The position numbers were made by a program, and so were the translations under genes. Source: Kappaphycus alvarezii (Eukaryota > Rhodophyta > Florideophyceae > Gigartinales > Solieriaceae). Taken from it: DNA of 64,000 bases. Positions 62,241 through 64,000 of this stretch are shown piece by piece. A model generated the notes under the pieces. The model saw only the letters and a program-made list of their open reading frames with translations. It was not told where the DNA came from and did not search any database. The number at the start of each line of letters is the position of its first letter. The stretch's first letter is position 1. The stretch spans positions 992,001-1,056,000 of the forward strand of contig NADL03000629.1 of assembly GCA_002205965.3 (NCBI GenBank), given 5' to 3'.

Positions 62241-63980
62241 ACTACGGAATAAGCATCTTGAACTGCCTTGTGCCAAGAAAAATTCCGAGTTTCGAAAACA
62301 TGCATTATTTTGGAGCATCTTCCTCCCTTCCCAAAAAATTTCCCACAACCCATCAAATCCCCTATCAAATTAATAACATTCTCTCTCTTGTATCACTGGA
62401 AGAAATCCTTAACTCTGGCAAATTAACACTCCAACGGTCAATAAAGCCTTCTTCAAACCCATTGAAGTTAATAAATTTCCCTAAATCATCAACTTCAAAT
62501 CCTAAACCTCCCTATACCCTTCCTTAAATACCTAAAAACAACACGGGATGTAATCACAGTCACTGACACCTCACGTCGATCCAATCACCAAAAGTGACAT
62601 CCCTTAATTCACAAACACCCTCTATCAAGATCATCTGCAAAATACATAACTGAAAACTCTTTCCCCCAAACCCATCCTCAGTTCTCACCTATATCACCCA
62701 TAGTCTCTTCCGAAATCATTAATATCCACACACAGTTCCCAGCCCCATCCAACAACTTCCAATGCCGAAGTGAACGACAAATTACCATCAACATCACCAA
62801 AATCCCTCAGAGTTACTAAAAAATCACTATAATACGCAAGCTCTCCGAACATTTGAGAACCGATCACCGATATTAGTCCTCACGATTACCAATGTATTGG
62901 ACGAGAGTATAATTTGTGTTGAAAAGAACTCATCGGGTGGCGATGTATTTGGCAGTATTGCGGAAGTTATTTTTGTAAAGGTGACCACTTAATGCCACGC
63001 AGCGAATGAATACGGAGACGAGAGAGAAGACTGACCTTTAATGCCTGGATTTATGCTAATTTCAGTGGAACGTTGTCAGTGAGGAACCTCAAATTTCTTT
63101 GATTGTTCTTGGAAACTTCAGAAGTAAATTAGGCTGTTGGCTACAATGTAGTTAGTAGTAAAATGACCAGGTTTTTGGATGTGAGGAGCCAGGGGAGCCA
63201 GAGGATCATGTAAAAAGAACTTTTCATGTGTTGATAGCCGTAACGAGAGGCTTTGGAAGCAGTTATTACCGGTGATCATAGCGTTGGAGAGTATACTTCG
63301 CGTATATTCGTATCTGTAGTCTGTAGTGTTTAGGTGGTACTCTGGTGGGATTGATTAAAGTGTTTATAAATAGCTATGTTTGGGCATAAGTAGATAATTC
63401 TTTGATTGTAGGGAATTTTTGACAATTATGGAGGTTTAAAATGCGATAGTTGTGAGAAAAACCAGATCAAATTGATTTAACCGATCAAAGACTTTCCTTT
63501 TCGCCCGATACAATTGGTAGCAAGGTTAAAATGATTAGTTTGGCAAAAGTCATTTACTATCTAGTATCTTAGGATTGTAACAGGCTAGATTTAATTTATC
63601 TAGTGTATATCTGAACTTCGTCCCCGCTTGGTGCATTTGACTATCAGGGCAGTGTAATCACTGGACAAGATTTCCTTTCCATGCATTATGAAATCGAAAA
63701 AAAACTGAATGATTTTCGTCGTCTCAGGTCAGGAGGTCGCTGCAACCTTACGAGACATTCGAACAATCCAAAATCCAAATTCTCAGCTTCCTCATCTAAA
63801 CTTCAGAATCAGACCCCTGATTCTTAAAATATATTGCAATGGATAGATGAAAGTTCAATTCATTGAATTCATGACTTGTGAACCTCAGGGACTTAGATGA
63901 AATACATTTCTTTCTTTCTACCCGGTAACACAATGAACTCCAGGCTGAGCTTTAGGCACTAAATATCTTCGCACTCTTCT
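62241..63980. other. AT-rich DNA, no gene seen
   Basis: An A/C-rich stretch (62300-62850) gives a 96-codon low-complexity frame (62237-62527) that is probably not coding. Nothing else is supported. Confidence 0.35.
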
Positions 63981-64000
63981 TGATAGGGGTAAATCGTCGG
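63981..64000 (-). repeat. Start of another LTR, cut by window end
   Basis: TGATAGGGGTAAATCGTCGG is the reverse complement of the LTR 3' terminus (compare 58339 onward). Confidence 0.8.

Noticed and set aside
1-64000. Possibility that the LTR pieces at both window ends delimit one large element
   Set aside because: Both are in the same orientation, but the interval contains many independent insertions with their own TSDs, so the coincidence reflects high LTR density.

Overview
This window reads as nuclear DNA of an intron-poor eukaryote, in a region almost entirely built of transposable elements. The mixture suggests a red macroalga such as Chondrus crispus: intronless host genes, nested Ty3/gypsy, Ty1/copia and tyrosine-recombinase (DIRS/Ngaro-type) retroelements, and many non-LTR relics. 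That assignment is inference only. There are no rRNA, tRNA or CRISPR features and no bacterial operon structure.

Region by region. 0-2 kb holds a cut LTR and a decayed gag-protease of the same Ty3/gypsy family (minus strand). 2.7-4.2 kb holds a broken host-type gene with two LamG-like (concanavalin-A-like) folds on the minus strand, in DNA with strong C/G strand asymmetry. 4.6-13 kb is a field of short non-LTR (LINE) 3' ends, many flanked by perfect target-site duplications, plus one longer LINE fragment (10.5-11.9 kb). 13.66-20.44 kb is a solo LTR with a 5-bp TSD (ACCTG), split by a 5.3-kb tyrosine-recombinase retroelement encoding gag-, RT/RNase H- and recombinase-like proteins. 20.6-22.8 kb has Ty1/copia relics. 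22.8-27.9 kb is AT-rich with no recognisable gene.

27.94-36.99 kb is the centrepiece: a 9.06-kb Ty3/gypsy element with about 1.5-kb LTRs, gag, protease, RT/RNase H and a frameshifted integrase. Its pol ends in an unrecognised domain of about 130 aa present twice in tandem. The LTR itself carries an ORF of about 190-220 aa with a basic N-terminus and an acidic C-terminus, found in every near-complete LTR copy here.

37.3-38.8 kb and 53.1-54.6 kb are a near-identical inverted pair carrying an intronless ZIP zinc/iron transporter. Between them lie old and young LTRs, a decayed chromodomain Ty3/gypsy element (43-47.3 kb) and LINE relics. 54.6-60.5 kb holds more LINE tails and a solo LTR (58.34-59.80 kb) whose empty site is preserved in a paralogous repeat 0.7 kb away. 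61.2-62.2 kb is a GC-rich, hairpin-rich noncoding island. The window ends on the first 20 bases of another LTR.

The order of events can be read from nesting: LINE relics are oldest, the LTR family inserted into them, and the tyrosine-recombinase element then inserted into an LTR. The only likely functional host genes are the two ZIP copies.
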